From positions 16,051-80,050 of the forward strand of contig JADLGB010000154.1 in assembly GCA_020849535.1 (NCBI GenBank): 64,000 bases of DNA, given 5' to 3'. The notes below the pieces were generated by a model, which was given only the letters and a program-made list of their open reading frames with translations, was not told where the DNA came from and made no database searches. How positions within the stretch are numbered: position 1 is the stretch's first letter; every line of letters begins with the position of its first letter. Shown here in pieces: positions 37,423 to 46,736 of the stretch. The DNA is from Candidatus Hydrogenedentota bacterium. GTDB taxonomy: Bacteria > Hydrogenedentota > Hydrogenedentia > Hydrogenedentales > SLHB01. Made by a program: the position numbers and the translations under genes.

Positions 37423-38412
37423 ATGACAGGGGTAAAGATGAAACTCTCACCTGAAGTTGTCGGATTGTTGGTGTGCCCCTGCTGCGGTTCGCGGCTTCGT
37501 GATGCGGAAAGATCCCTCGCATGCACCGGTAGCGTCTGTGGCGTCAGTTTCCCGGTGATCGATGGAATTCCCGTGCTCTTGAACGAATCCAACAGTCTGT
37601 TCCGGTTTTCCGACTTCAGCGCGGGCACGGACACTTTCTATCGGAAAGCGTCACGGGGAAGGATTAAGCGTTCGCTAACCCGGTTGATTCCGGACTGTAG
37701 CCTCAACGTTAAAGCCGCGGAGAACTACAAGCGATTGGCGGATGAGTTGCGGAAGGGGGCGCAGACCCCCCGAATCCTCGTATTGGGAGGCAGCGTCTTC
37801 AATCGCGGAATGGAATTCCTGCTGGGAGACGCCTTTGAATTGATCGAAACAGACGTATCATTTGGGACAAGGACTCAGGCTATCGTAGATGGACACAACA
37901 TCCCTTTTGAGGACAATTGTCTTGACGGCGTCGTCGTCCACGCGGTCCTTGAGCATGTGTTGGATCCCGTTCGATGCGTGTCGGAGATTCACCGGGTTCT
38001 GAAGCCCGACGGGCTGGTCTATGCAGAAACGCCCTTCATCCAGCAGGTGCATGCGGGCCCTTATGACTTCACACGATTCACCCATCTTGGACACAGGCGC
38101 CTCTTCCGCCATTTTGAGGAGATCGACAGTGGTGCCGCGTGCGGGTCGGGAATGGCCCTGGCGTGGTCGTACCGGCACTTTCTCACGAGTTTCTCCACGC
38201 ATCCGAAGGTCCGGTCACTGCTCACCGCGTTTGCTCACCTGACCGCGTTCTGGCTGAAGTGGTTTGACCGGCATTTGATCGACAAGCCTGGGTGCCTGGA
38301 CGCCGCGTCGGGCGTGTACTTCCTGGGCCGCAAGTCAACAACCGCACTCGCCGATCGAGATCTCATTAAAGGCTACCGCGGCGCGATCGCGTTGCTGAAG
38401 CCCCGGGCCTGA
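37423..38412 (+). CDS. class I SAM-dependent methyltransferase with N-terminal zinc ribbon
   Basis: A 329-residue protein. The first 60 residues form a Trm112-like zinc ribbon (LLVCPCCGSRLRD, then CTGSVCGVSFPVIDGIPVLL). The methyltransferase core follows: motif I-like ILVLGGSVFNRG, an acidic residue in LIETDVSF, and the UbiE-like DGVVVHAVLEHVLDPVRCVSEIHRVLKPDGLVYAETPF segment. Within the polysaccharide locus it may methylate a sugar. An alternative start is MKLSP at 37438. It ends three bases before the next gene. Confidence 0.8.
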   Translation: MTGVKMKLSPEVVGLLVCPCCGSRLRDAERSLACTGSVCGVSFPVIDGIPVLLNESNSLFRFSDFSAGTDTFYRKASRGRIKRSLTRLIPDCSLNVKAAENYKRLADELRKGAQTPRILVLGGSVFNRGMEFLLGDAFELIETDVSFGTRTQAIVDGHNIPFEDNCLDGVVVHAVLEHVLDPVRCVSEIHRVLKPDGLVYAETPFIQQVHAGPYDFTRFTHLGHRRLFRHFEEIDSGAACGSGMALAWSYRHFLTSFSTHPKVRSLLTAFAHLTAFWLKWFDRHLIDKPGCLDAASGVYFLGRKSTTALADRDLIKGYRGAIALLKPRA

Positions 38413-38414
38413 CT

Positions 38415-39602
38415 ATGTCGCTCAATGATATTCCCACGAGGCCGCTGCGCCTGGCACGGCGTCCTCCGGTTATCGGAGTAGACGCGCGCGCGGCCAATTC
38501 GGAACGACGCGCCGGCATCGGCACGTACTGTTGCGAACTGTTGCGCGCAATAGGGCCCCTATGCCGTGAGGGCACGCTTCGCGTGTACCTTGATCACGCG
38601 CCGCTAGCGGGTTTTCCGCTTGACGCGGACTATGCAGACTTCCGCATACTTCCATCGACATGGGCGTGGACGCAACGAGCCTTGCGGTCAGAGTTGCGGA
38701 GGGATCCCCCGGATGTGTTTCTCGCCCCAACGATGCAGGTTCCCTTTGGCGTGCCATGCCCTATTGCAGTCACGGTGCACGATCTCGCGTTCTTCGACTT
38801 TGGGCAGTATTTCACATGGAGGACCCGGCTGCGCAGCGTGGTCCAGGCACGACATGCCGTTCGCAGGGCTGACCACATATTCGCGGTGAGCGAGAGCGCC
38901 CGCGATGAGCTGGCCCGGAAACTCGGGATTCCCCATGAACGAGTCACCGTAACCCCGCACGGGGTGTCGGCCGCGTTTACTTCGATCCAGGATGAAACGG
39001 CCTCGTTTGAACTGCGAAGTACTTACAGACTACCGGAGAAGTACATCCTCTACGTCGGCCGTTTGCAGCCGCGCAAGAATATAGAACGTCTCATTGGCGC
39101 CTTTGAGACGCTGTTAATGTCCCACCCGGACCTACCACACGATCTCGTGGTCGCTGGAGACAAGGGCTGGCTGTGCGACCAGATCTTTCAGAAAGCCCAA
39201 TCGTCCGCGTGTTCCGATCGGATTCATCTCCTGGGCTTCGTTTCCGCCGATCATCTCCCTTCGCTCATGCGGGGCGCCGATGTGTTTGCGCTCGTTTCGT
39301 TGTGGGAAGGATTCGGCATCCCTGTCATTGAGGCCATGGCCTGCGGGACCGCCGTGGTCGCATCGAACTGCTCCTCCTTGCCGGAAGTCGCGGGAGACGC
39401 CGCGGTTCTCGTCGACCCGTACAGCGTTGAGTCTATCGCGGCCGGTTTGGCCGCCGTCCTCACCCAGGACCAGTTCCGGGCGGACCTCGAAGCACGTGGC
39501 CGCGAGCGCGCGCACAAATTCTCCTGGCAGACTACCGCAGAACGAACGCTTGAGGTACTCCTGCGTTTGGCTGAGGGTTCAACAACGAAGAGCCGGCGTT
39601 GA
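38415..39602 (+). CDS. glycosyltransferase family 4 (mannosyltransferase-like)
   Basis: A 395-residue GT-B enzyme. The N-terminal domain has GVDARAANSERRAGIGTYC and TVHDLAFFDFGQYF. The C-terminal domain has YILYVGRLQPRKNIERLIGAF, LLGFVSADHLPSLMRGADVF and LWEGFGIPVIEAMACGTAVVASN with the EX7E-type pair. It closely resembles GT4 enzymes of polysaccharide clusters. The acceptor and sugar are unknown. It follows the methyltransferase by two bases. Confidence 0.9.
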   Translation: MSLNDIPTRPLRLARRPPVIGVDARAANSERRAGIGTYCCELLRAIGPLCREGTLRVYLDHAPLAGFPLDADYADFRILPSTWAWTQRALRSELRRDPPDVFLAPTMQVPFGVPCPIAVTVHDLAFFDFGQYFTWRTRLRSVVQARHAVRRADHIFAVSESARDELARKLGIPHERVTVTPHGVSAAFTSIQDETASFELRSTYRLPEKYILYVGRLQPRKNIERLIGAFETLLMSHPDLPHDLVVAGDKGWLCDQIFQKAQSSACSDRIHLLGFVSADHLPSLMRGADVFALVSLWEGFGIPVIEAMACGTAVVASNCSSLPEVAGDAAVLVDPYSVESIAAGLAAVLTQDQFRADLEARGRERAHKFSWQTTAERTLEVLLRLAEGSTTKSRR

Positions 39603-39685
39603 TCGGTGCATGCAATAGCGTCGCCGCCTCTTGATTCGGTTTTCCCACTTGTTTAGCCTTGATCGGAAAGGGAGTAAGCCAATCA

Positions 39686-41176
39686 ATGGCTGAAAACACG
39701 GCCGCAGAAGCCAAAGTCCTTCGCTCGCTGAGACACGTTCTTACTTGGTGGCTCTCCCCAGAATGGGAGCGCCAGGCCCTCTATTGGCAAGCTGCTCTGC
39801 TCATGCTTGTGCTCGTCACGGTGTGCGCGGGAGGACCCGTAATTGCCTTCGCAGGGGCCGGTCTGACGGCCTTGACCATTGTCTGGTTTTCCGCGCCTCC
39901 GAAGGTGATTGCGGCCATCTTTCTGCTTTTCCTGGGTTTCACACACCAATTCCGATCGTTCCTGGTCCTGGCCACGGCCGGTGTGGAATGGCATCCGCGC
40001 GAGCTGCTACTCATCGCGCTTGGCGCCTACTGCGTGTTCCGCTTGTTGTTCTACCCGTCACGACTGCCTTCGGATTCCCTAAATGCGCTCGTCGCGATGA
40101 CCGGGGCCTACTTCGTGTGGACCGCCGCGGTAGGCATCTTCGCGCAACAGGACATCCATCGAATCGCGTCCGAACTCCGTGTTCCTGTCTTTCTGCTGAG
40201 TTACGCGGCGCTTCTGCAACTGGTCTGCCGCGAGCATCTCCCTTTTCTCAGACGTGCTTTCTGCCAGTTCACGATGCTACTTGCCCTGATCGCGATCGCG
40301 TTCTTCGCCTATACGCTGCTCTCGGGGAATGTTGGCACCACACAGAACGCGCTCGGGGAGTTCGTGCAGCGCTTGGTTGCGGGCACCCTTGTGCAGTCCG
40401 TCCGTCCGTCTGGCCACATGTATTACGAGGTGTGTCTCGTCGTGCTCGTGAGCCTGTTTTTCTCCTCCGGGATATCGAAAAGCGCGAAGGTGGTGTATGC
40501 CGCCTGCATTGCCGTTTTGCTGGCGGCCCTTGCCATTACCATGATGCGCACGGCGTACGCGTCGGTCGCCGTCTCCATTGTCCTGCTGGCATTCCTGTCG
40601 ATTCCGAGTGCACGTGCGCGGTACGTCATCACCGCCGTATGCGCGGTTTCGCTGCTCGCCGGCATAACCCTGTGGCTTTCGCCACTTCACACCCTTGCGC
40701 TGCAGATCGTTCCCAACCTCGGCGTATCGATCGAATCCCGGTTTGTGGAGATGGCGGGCGCGTTTCGCGCCTTCTGGCAGCACCCTCTCGTGGGGACCGG
40801 TATGGGCAGCACATTTCAGGCGCTGGGGCTGGCGGCCAAGACCAGTCAGTTAGCGTATGGCCAGGACACCTTCCAGACCATCCATAATGTGTGGGTGTTC
40901 TTCCTGTTCAAGGGCGGACTGGTGGGTTTTGCGATGATCCTGACAGGGCTTATCGGTATCTTCGTTGTTATGGCCCGGCGCATTCCGCTCCTGCACGACG
41001 CGCGCGAACGCGCCATTTTGCGAGGACTGACGGCGGCCTACGGCGCACAACTTGTAGCCATGCTTGCCATGCCACGACTGCTGTACGCCAGCGGCTGTGT
41101 GTTTGTGGCCATGATGGCCGCGTACACGGTCATCGCCACGTCGGGCCAACGTGCCGGCCGGCCGGCCGTGCGTTGA
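39686..41176 (+). CDS. second O-antigen ligase/polymerase-like membrane protein
   Basis: A 496-residue polytopic protein with about eleven helices. MAENTAAEAK at 39686 follows GGAAAGGGAG; a TTG nine codons upstream has no RBS. The Wzy_C signature lies in the C-terminal third (FWQHPLVGTGMGS, then FQTIHNVWVFFLFKGGLVG), with the large loop before it. Since the operon at 28082 encodes another Wzy_C protein with a TPR tail, one may act as polymerase and the other as ligase. Which is which cannot be read from sequence. Confidence 0.82.
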   Translation: MAENTAAEAKVLRSLRHVLTWWLSPEWERQALYWQAALLMLVLVTVCAGGPVIAFAGAGLTALTIVWFSAPPKVIAAIFLLFLGFTHQFRSFLVLATAGVEWHPRELLLIALGAYCVFRLLFYPSRLPSDSLNALVAMTGAYFVWTAAVGIFAQQDIHRIASELRVPVFLLSYAALLQLVCREHLPFLRRAFCQFTMLLALIAIAFFAYTLLSGNVGTTQNALGEFVQRLVAGTLVQSVRPSGHMYYEVCLVVLVSLFFSSGISKSAKVVYAACIAVLLAALAITMMRTAYASVAVSIVLLAFLSIPSARARYVITAVCAVSLLAGITLWLSPLHTLALQIVPNLGVSIESRFVEMAGAFRAFWQHPLVGTGMGSTFQALGLAAKTSQLAYGQDTFQTIHNVWVFFLFKGGLVGFAMILTGLIGIFVVMARRIPLLHDARERAILRGLTAAYGAQLVAMLAMPRLLYASGCVFVAMMAAYTVIATSGQRAGRPAVR

Positions 41177-41332
41177 CATTCCGCACGGCATCTGTCACCC
41201 TACGGCTTCCAACCCAGCCCGTGAAGCCGCCGAACGTATTTTGGAAACGCGAACGTGGTTTTGGGTACAGCAGGCACACAAGCCGGGCGCGGTCTAATCC
41301 TCCGTTTGCCCAGTCTTTGAAGGGGTTTCAGC

Positions 41333-42451
41333 ATGATGTCCGACGATCTGAAAGACATGTACCGCAGTGCGAACCAGGGGGACTTCCCCGATTCGATGGA
41401 GGTGATGGGGCGCGCCTACACGAAAGTCGAGAATCTGCGCTATGGCACCAACCCGCACCAGCCTGCGGCGTTCTATCGCCCCGCCGATGGCCGCAAACTG
41501 ATCCTAGGCGCCTACGAGATTCTGAAGACCGGGAAGAGCGGGCTATCCCAGACCAACATCGAGGATATGCACCATGCCGTGGGTATCCTGAAGTATATGG
41601 AGCGTCCAGCCTGTGCGGTCATGAAGCACTGCAACCCCTCGGGCGTCGCCACCCAACAGGAATCGATGCCACTGGTCGAAATCTACCAACGCGCCCGCGA
41701 CGCAGACGCCCAGGCGGCCTTCGGCAGCGTTGTGGTGTTCAATCGGCCGGTGGACGGCGACACTGCGGAAGAAATCATGCAGTCCATCGTGGAAGGAGTC
41801 GCCGCCCCGGGATTCGATGAGGCGGCCCTGGATAATCTCAAGAACTCTGAGAAGTATCGCAAGAACAAGGAACTCCGGATCATCAAGCTCCCGGACTTTT
41901 CCGGGCTACCCAAGTTTATGGGCGACACGGTCAATGCGCTGGAGATGAAGGTCTTCGATGATGGCAGCATCGTGCTGGCACAGCCCTATCTCTCCAAGAT
42001 TCGCAACGTGAAGGATCTTGTGCCGGCCTACAACGTGCATAGCAAGAAGGGCCGCATCGATATCGCACGCCCGGCCACCTTGCGGGAATTGGACGACCTC
42101 CTCTTCGCGTGGTACGTCAACATCCACGTGCGTTCAAACGGCTGCGTGATCGCGCATCACGGGCAGACCTTGGCGGTGGGTACGGGCGAACAAGACCGGG
42201 TCGGCGCGGTCGAGCAGGCGGTTGCCAAGGCGCGCGCCAAGTACAAGGGCGTGGAAAGCATGGAAGGCGCGGTGCTCGCCTCGGATGGGTTCTTCCCGTT
42301 CCGGGACGCGGTCGACGCGGCTACCGGCGCCGGCATCAGCGCCATCGTACAACCCGGAGGCAGTGTGAACGATTACGACGCTATCGCGGCGTGCAACGAG
42401 GTGAGCGCATCCATGGTTTTCACCGGGGAGCGCTGTTTCTCTCACCACTAA
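41333..42451 (+). CDS. stand-alone AICAR transformylase (PurH C-terminal domain only)
   Basis: A 372-residue protein matching the formyltransferase half of PurH: LRYGTNPHQPAAFYR near the start, VMKHCNPSG with the catalytic Lys-His pair, AAFGSVVVFNRPVD, RSNGCVIAHHGQTL and IVQPGGSVNDYD. It transfers a formyl group from 10-formyl-THF to AICAR in the penultimate step of purine synthesis. The N-terminal IMP cyclohydrolase (MGS-fold) domain of bifunctional PurH is absent, and no partner cyclohydrolase lies in the window. The start ATGATG has AAGGGG upstream. The 49-bp gap to the next gene suggests loose coupling. Confidence 0.88.
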   Translation: MMSDDLKDMYRSANQGDFPDSMEVMGRAYTKVENLRYGTNPHQPAAFYRPADGRKLILGAYEILKTGKSGLSQTNIEDMHHAVGILKYMERPACAVMKHCNPSGVATQQESMPLVEIYQRARDADAQAAFGSVVVFNRPVDGDTAEEIMQSIVEGVAAPGFDEAALDNLKNSEKYRKNKELRIIKLPDFSGLPKFMGDTVNALEMKVFDDGSIVLAQPYLSKIRNVKDLVPAYNVHSKKGRIDIARPATLRELDDLLFAWYVNIHVRSNGCVIAHHGQTLAVGTGEQDRVGAVEQAVAKARAKYKGVESMEGAVLASDGFFPFRDAVDAATGAGISAIVQPGGSVNDYDAIAACNEVSASMVFTGERCFSHH

Positions 42452-42500
42452 GGTGTACCGCCGGGCCCGGCCCAGGCGAACGAAGAGGATTGGGATTCAC

Positions 42501-43487
42501 ATGCGGGAGCGAATACGGTGGGGGATTCTGGGAACGGCGAGCATAGTCCCCGCCCTCATCAATGGTATTCGCCAAAGCGGCAATGGCGTTGTGACGGCCG
42601 TGGCCAGCCGCGACGGGAACCGTGCCAAGGAGTTCGCCGCACAGCACGGCATCGCCAACGCATTCGCTTCCTATGGAGACCTCATCACGTCGGGCAGTGT
42701 GGACGCCATCTACAATCCCTTGCCCAACAGCCTCCATGCGGAATGGACCATCCACTGCCTGCAGGCAGGTGTGCCGGTCCTCTGCGAGAAGCCCTTTACG
42801 GCCACGCTTCAGGAAGCGCGCGAAGTGCTCGCCGTCTCCCAGGAGACTGGAGTCCCCGTTACCGAGGCTTTCATGTACCGATACCACCCCCTCTATGACA
42901 AGCTGACGGAACTCCTGTTGCAGGGGGCGATTGGGAACATCGTGATGATGCATAGCGCCTTCACATTCTTCCTGCAGAACCGCGCCGAGAGTCCCGCGTC
43001 GGCGGAGTTGGCGGGCGGTTCTCTCATGGACGTGGGGTGCTATTGTGTGAACCTCGCGCGTCTGCTCACGGACAGTGAACCGGAAGGCGCGATGGCTTTT
43101 GAGCGCCGGACCAGCGTGGACGATTCGCTCGTAGGCGCATTGCTGTTCCCGGAGCGCGTGCTGGCACAGGTCGAATGCAGCATCGAGGCCTACGAGCGCG
43201 GCAGGGCCGAGATCGTCGGATCGCAGGGCTCCATACTGCTCGAGCGCCCCTGGTTTCCCGGAGAAGCGCGGGGAGAGATCATCCTGCGGCGGGACCAGCG
43301 GGAAGAGCGCATCGAGACGCCTGGCGGGAATGGCTATCACTTGGAGGCGGAAGACTTTGCGGATGCCGTGCTTCAAGGCCGGCCGCCCCGGTGGACCGCA
43401 GTGGATGCTGTGGCCAACATGGCAGCCATTGAGGCCCTTCTGGAGTCTGCGCGCACGGGCACTTCGGCGGTTGTAGAGAGTTTGTGA
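42501..43487 (+). CDS. Gfo/Idh/MocA-family oxidoreductase
   Basis: A 328-residue NAD(P)-dependent dehydrogenase. MRERIRWGILGTASIVPAL at 42501 carries the Rossmann GxxxxA/P motif; the frame opens 16 codons earlier without an RBS. VDAIYNPLPNSLHAEWTIHCLQAGVPVLCEKPF contains the family EKP motif with the catalytic Lys. TEAFMYRYHPLYDKL and the GGSLMDVGCYCVNLARLL helix follow. It resembles dehydrogenases of trans-1,2-dihydrodiol or glucose-fructose type. The substrate is unknown. Confidence 0.88.
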   Translation: MRERIRWGILGTASIVPALINGIRQSGNGVVTAVASRDGNRAKEFAAQHGIANAFASYGDLITSGSVDAIYNPLPNSLHAEWTIHCLQAGVPVLCEKPFTATLQEAREVLAVSQETGVPVTEAFMYRYHPLYDKLTELLLQGAIGNIVMMHSAFTFFLQNRAESPASAELAGGSLMDVGCYCVNLARLLTDSEPEGAMAFERRTSVDDSLVGALLFPERVLAQVECSIEAYERGRAEIVGSQGSILLERPWFPGEARGEIILRRDQREERIETPGGNGYHLEAEDFADAVLQGRPPRWTAVDAVANMAAIEALLESARTGTSAVVESL

Positions 43488-43679
43488 CGCTTGAATCCTT
43501 GAACGTCCGCTCGATTGGGGGAGCAATTCCGGGAAGTTGCATATTTCGCAACGAAATTCAGAAATAATTCTCCATGCTCAGCCTTGAATTCTGCGATCAC
43601 TAATAAATTCACCAATCGGGCCGTGGCATAATTATTTGGTATGTAGCCGGACCGGCGGCGTCGCCGGAACGAGGAGGTA

Positions 43680-44648
43680 ATGGCCCGCATGTTCTTCACG
43701 AGGACCAGTGCGAACCTTGTACTGCTCACGCTAGTGCTTACTCTGGCAACCTTCCTGGCGGATAGCTGGTTACCGGTGGGAGTTGCCGGCGGGGTGCCGT
43801 ACGTGGTCGTTGTCTTGGTCTCGCTTTGGTCGCCTGACCGGCGGTACACCGTCACGGTCGCGGCTTGCTGCACGTTGCTGGTCATTCTCGGTTATTTCTT
43901 TGCCGATCCCTCGTTGGAGGGGCAGGCGGCCATTCCCAACCGGATTCTGTCGCTGGTGGCGATCTGGGCGGCGGCGGTGCTTTCCTTGCGTCGCAGGGAA
44001 GTTGAAGATCAACTTCGCCAGAGCGAGGCGCGCTTTGCCTCCATCGTGACGCACGCCGGATACGGGATCATCATGATCGATGGAAACGGCCGTATCGATT
44101 CGGTCAACCCGGCGGCGGCCACGCTGTTCGGCTGTCCTCCGGCTGAGTTTGTGGGGAAGAAGTTCTCCGAGTTTCTCGACCCGCGCAACCGCACGGACTT
44201 CAAGGACTATCTCATTGCGTATCTCAACACCAAAGAGCGCGACATCATCCAGCGCGATCTCGAGGTACAGGCGCTGAGAAAAAATCAGTCCACATTTCCG
44301 GTCGAGCTGAATGTCGGCGAGATCCCGATTGAGGGCACGCCGCTGTTCGTGGTGGTTGTGCGCGATATCACCGAACGGGCGCTCATCGAGCAGGAGCGCG
44401 TTCAGTTGATTGGCGAACTCAAGAAGGCGCTCGCGGAAGTGAAGACCCTGGGTGGGCTCATCCCCATTTGCGCTTCCTGCAAGAAGATCCGCGATGACCA
44501 GGGGTACTGGGAGCAGATCGAGGTGTACATCCGCGATCACTCGCATGCGCAGTTCTCACACAGCCTGTGTCCCGATTGCGTCCAGACGCTCTATCCGGAA
44601 CTCCAGGGAGAACAAGGGAAGGACCCCTCGAAGCGGGCGGCGTCTTAG
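43680..44648 (+). CDS. membrane PAS-domain protein with C-terminal zinc-binding module
   Basis: A 322-residue protein. GAGGAGGT (43671-43678) is only about two bases before ATG 43680 but ten before ATG 43689, so the true start may be MFFTRT at 43689. Three to four membrane helices (about 10-100) precede a short coiled coil and a PAS domain (about 116-235, RFASIVTHAGYGIIMIDGNG). A coiled coil leads to a C-terminal module with two CxxC pairs (PICASCKKIRDDQGYWEQIEVYI, then LCPDC). I know this module from the ends of PAS and receiver proteins, but its function is undefined. There is no kinase or cyclase output domain. It converges on fabH. Confidence 0.8.
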   Translation: MARMFFTRTSANLVLLTLVLTLATFLADSWLPVGVAGGVPYVVVVLVSLWSPDRRYTVTVAACCTLLVILGYFFADPSLEGQAAIPNRILSLVAIWAAAVLSLRRREVEDQLRQSEARFASIVTHAGYGIIMIDGNGRIDSVNPAAATLFGCPPAEFVGKKFSEFLDPRNRTDFKDYLIAYLNTKERDIIQRDLEVQALRKNQSTFPVELNVGEIPIEGTPLFVVVVRDITERALIEQERVQLIGELKKALAEVKTLGGLIPICASCKKIRDDQGYWEQIEVYIRDHSHAQFSHSLCPDCVQTLYPELQGEQGKDPSKRAAS

Positions 44649-44671
44649 GATCGCGCGATCAGCCGGTGTGT

Positions 44672-45652
44672 TTACCAGCGGACGACGGCCGAAGCCCAGG
44701 TGAGCCCCGCCCCGAATGCCGCGAAGAGAACGAGGTCATTGTCCTTGACACGGCCTTCCGCACGCGCCTGGTCCAGCGCGATGGGGATGGACGCGGCGCT
44801 GGTATTGGCCACCCGATCCAGATTGAGAAAGATCTTCTCGCGTTCCAGGCCGATGCGTTCCGCGGCGGATTCGATGATGCGCTTGTTGGCCTGGTGAGGA
44901 ATGAACAGCGCCAGATCCGCCGCCGAGATGCGGGCGCCTTCCAGTGCGCGCACGGTCGCTTCTTCAAAAGCGACCACGGCACGCTTATACAGTTCGCGTC
45001 CGTTCATGCGAATCCCACGGTCCAATTCATTGATATTCTCCGGCGTGAGAACGTAACGCGAGCCTCCGACCGGGATGGACAAGATATCCGCGGCACTGCC
45101 GTCCGAGCCCACGTAGGTCGTCAACACACCGCGTTCGCCTTCTTCTCCCCGCACGATAACCGCGCCCGCACCGTCGCCGAACAGCACGGCCGTATCGCGT
45201 TTGGTCCAGTCAAGCCGTGCGGTCATTTCTTCCGCGCCGATGATGAGGATCGTCTGGTGCACGCCCGCGCGAATGAGGGCATCGGCCATCTGCAGCGCAT
45301 ACACGAAACCCGAGCACGCGGCGCTCAGATCGCAGGCTCCGGCATTGCGGGCGCCGATCTTGTCTTGAATGAGGCATGCGGCCGAAGGCATGAGAAAGTC
45401 CGGCGTCAATGTCGCGCAGATGATGAAGTCGATCTCGTTCGCATCGACGCCGCTGTCGGCCAGGGCACGCTTCGCCGCATGGGACGCCAGGTCCGACACA
45501 AACTCGTCGTCCGCGGCGACGTGCCGTTGAAAGATGCCCGTCCGTTGACGGATCCACTCATCGGTGGTCTCCATCATGTGTTCCAGATCGAAATTGGTCA
45601 GAACTTTTTCGGGCAGGTAGTGGCCGGTTCCCACGATGCGCGAACGTAACAT
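44672..45652 (-). CDS. fabH: beta-ketoacyl-ACP synthase III (FabH)
   Basis: A 326-residue condensing enzyme that starts fatty acid synthesis by joining acetyl-CoA and malonyl-ACP. MLRSRIVGTGHYLPEKVLTN at 45652 with an AGAGGAAAG RBS was chosen over a 45-codon upstream extension. The catalytic triad is visible: Cys113 in LSAACSGF, His253 in FIPHQANKRI, and Asn in VANTSAASIPIAL. It is isolated from other fab genes here, so it could instead serve a secondary pathway. Confidence 0.92.
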   Translation of the reverse strand: MLRSRIVGTGHYLPEKVLTNFDLEHMMETTDEWIRQRTGIFQRHVAADDEFVSDLASHAAKRALADSGVDANEIDFIICATLTPDFLMPSAACLIQDKIGARNAGACDLSAACSGFVYALQMADALIRAGVHQTILIIGAEEMTARLDWTKRDTAVLFGDGAGAVIVRGEEGERGVLTTYVGSDGSAADILSIPVGGSRYVLTPENINELDRGIRMNGRELYKRAVVAFEEATVRALEGARISAADLALFIPHQANKRIIESAAERIGLEREKIFLNLDRVANTSAASIPIALDQARAEGRVKDNDLVLFAAFGAGLTWASAVVRW

Positions 45653-45803
45653 GTCTTTCCTCTGATGTGGAGTTGGGAATGCAATCGAGTTCGAGTGCGC
45701 GCCCGCGCACAGGGCGGAGTATAGCAGATGTGATGGCCGTATCTCAGCAGCCACGGCCGATTTCTTACGCGAAGGTCGAAGTGGCATTGGATGAAGAGAG
45801 CAC

Positions 45804-45843
45804 GCCCCGCGGCAACCTGACAGTAGTGCAGGCGCCGCGGGGC
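45804..45843 (-). terminator. hairpin terminator-like structure downstream of the glutathione peroxidase
   Basis: A perfect 10-bp stem (GCCCCGCGGC and GCCGCGGGGC), with an inner CCTG/CAGG pair, just after the gpx stop codon. No T-run follows. Confidence 0.5.
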
Positions 45844-45861
45844 CTAACGAAGTGGAGAGCC

Positions 45862-46503
45862 TCAGCTACTTGCGGTCGCGGGTTTCTCGGCGAGCGCTTT
45901 CTCGATGGCTTTTGCTACTGACTCGTCGGTAGGTTTGACCGCTGACTCATAGCGGGCGATGATTTCGCCATTGCGGTCCACGAGAAACTTGGTGAAGTTC
46001 CATTTGATCTCGCCGCCTGTCTTGGGATTGGCCTTCTCGTCGGTGATGAAACCGTAGAGCGGGCTCTTTTCTTCACCCTTCACCGGCATTTTCGCGAAGA
46101 GAGGAAATGTCACATTGTACTTGGTCGAGCAGAAGTATTTGATCTCGGATTCGGTGCCGGGTTCCTGGCCTCCGAAATCATTCGACGGAAACGCGAGCAC
46201 TTCAAGACCCTGTTCGTGATACTTCTTGTAGATCGCCTGGAGGTCCGTATACTGAGGCGTGTAACCGCACTCGGAGGCGGTGTTCACGATCACCAGCACT
46301 TTCCCCTTGTATTTGTCGCCCAGCTTCACTTCCTTGCCGTCGATGTCCTTCACTTTGAAGTCCAGAACGGAGGTGGGCGGTTCCGCCGCGTCGCTTCCCT
46401 TTGTTTCGGGGGTGCCACCCTCCTCGGCGGCGTTGGAAGTGGCCATCACGCCGGCGGCGCAGGCAAGTGCCATCATGGTAAGCAGGGGTACGGCTGAACG
46501 CAT
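45862..46503 (-). CDS. exported glutathione peroxidase-family protein
   Basis: A 213-residue thiol peroxidase of the GPx/BtuE family. The start at 46503 has AAGGAG upstream and encodes a signal peptide (AVPLLTMMALACAAGVMATS). The mature part has VIVNTASECGYTPQYTDLQ with the peroxidatic Cys (cysteine, not selenocysteine), LAFPSNDFGGQEPG with the catalytic Gln, and KWNFTKFLVDRNG with Trp/Asn. It would reduce hydroperoxides outside the cytoplasm, probably with thioredoxin-like donors. It is divergent from the acylase gene. Confidence 0.9.
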   Translation of the reverse strand: MRSAVPLLTMMALACAAGVMATSNAAEEGGTPETKGSDAAEPPTSVLDFKVKDIDGKEVKLGDKYKGKVLVIVNTASECGYTPQYTDLQAIYKKYHEQGLEVLAFPSNDFGGQEPGTESEIKYFCSTKYNVTFPLFAKMPVKGEEKSPLYGFITDEKANPKTGGEIKWNFTKFLVDRNGEIIARYESAVKPTDESVAKAIEKALAEKPATASS

Positions 46504-46736
46504 GGATTGTCTCCTTCTTCGTGTTGTTTTCTTGATGCGCGTTGCGCGTAAGGGATAACACCGGAACCGGCCGATTTCTGCCGGGGGCTGGTCTGGCGCG
46601 CACCGGGTGCTCACGCGATTCTTGCGGATTCGGGGCGGCTTTTCGTGTAAACTGTTTGCGCCGTTTGGGATTCCGGTCCACCTGATGGGGGTGGCCGTTC
46701 CGGGAGTGTCGGGTAATGCCAATCCAGGAGAGTGCC

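Noticed and set aside
44567..45649. long open frame opposite fabH
   Set aside because: It is the complement of a gene with full catalytic motifs; its own translation has no recognisable domain.
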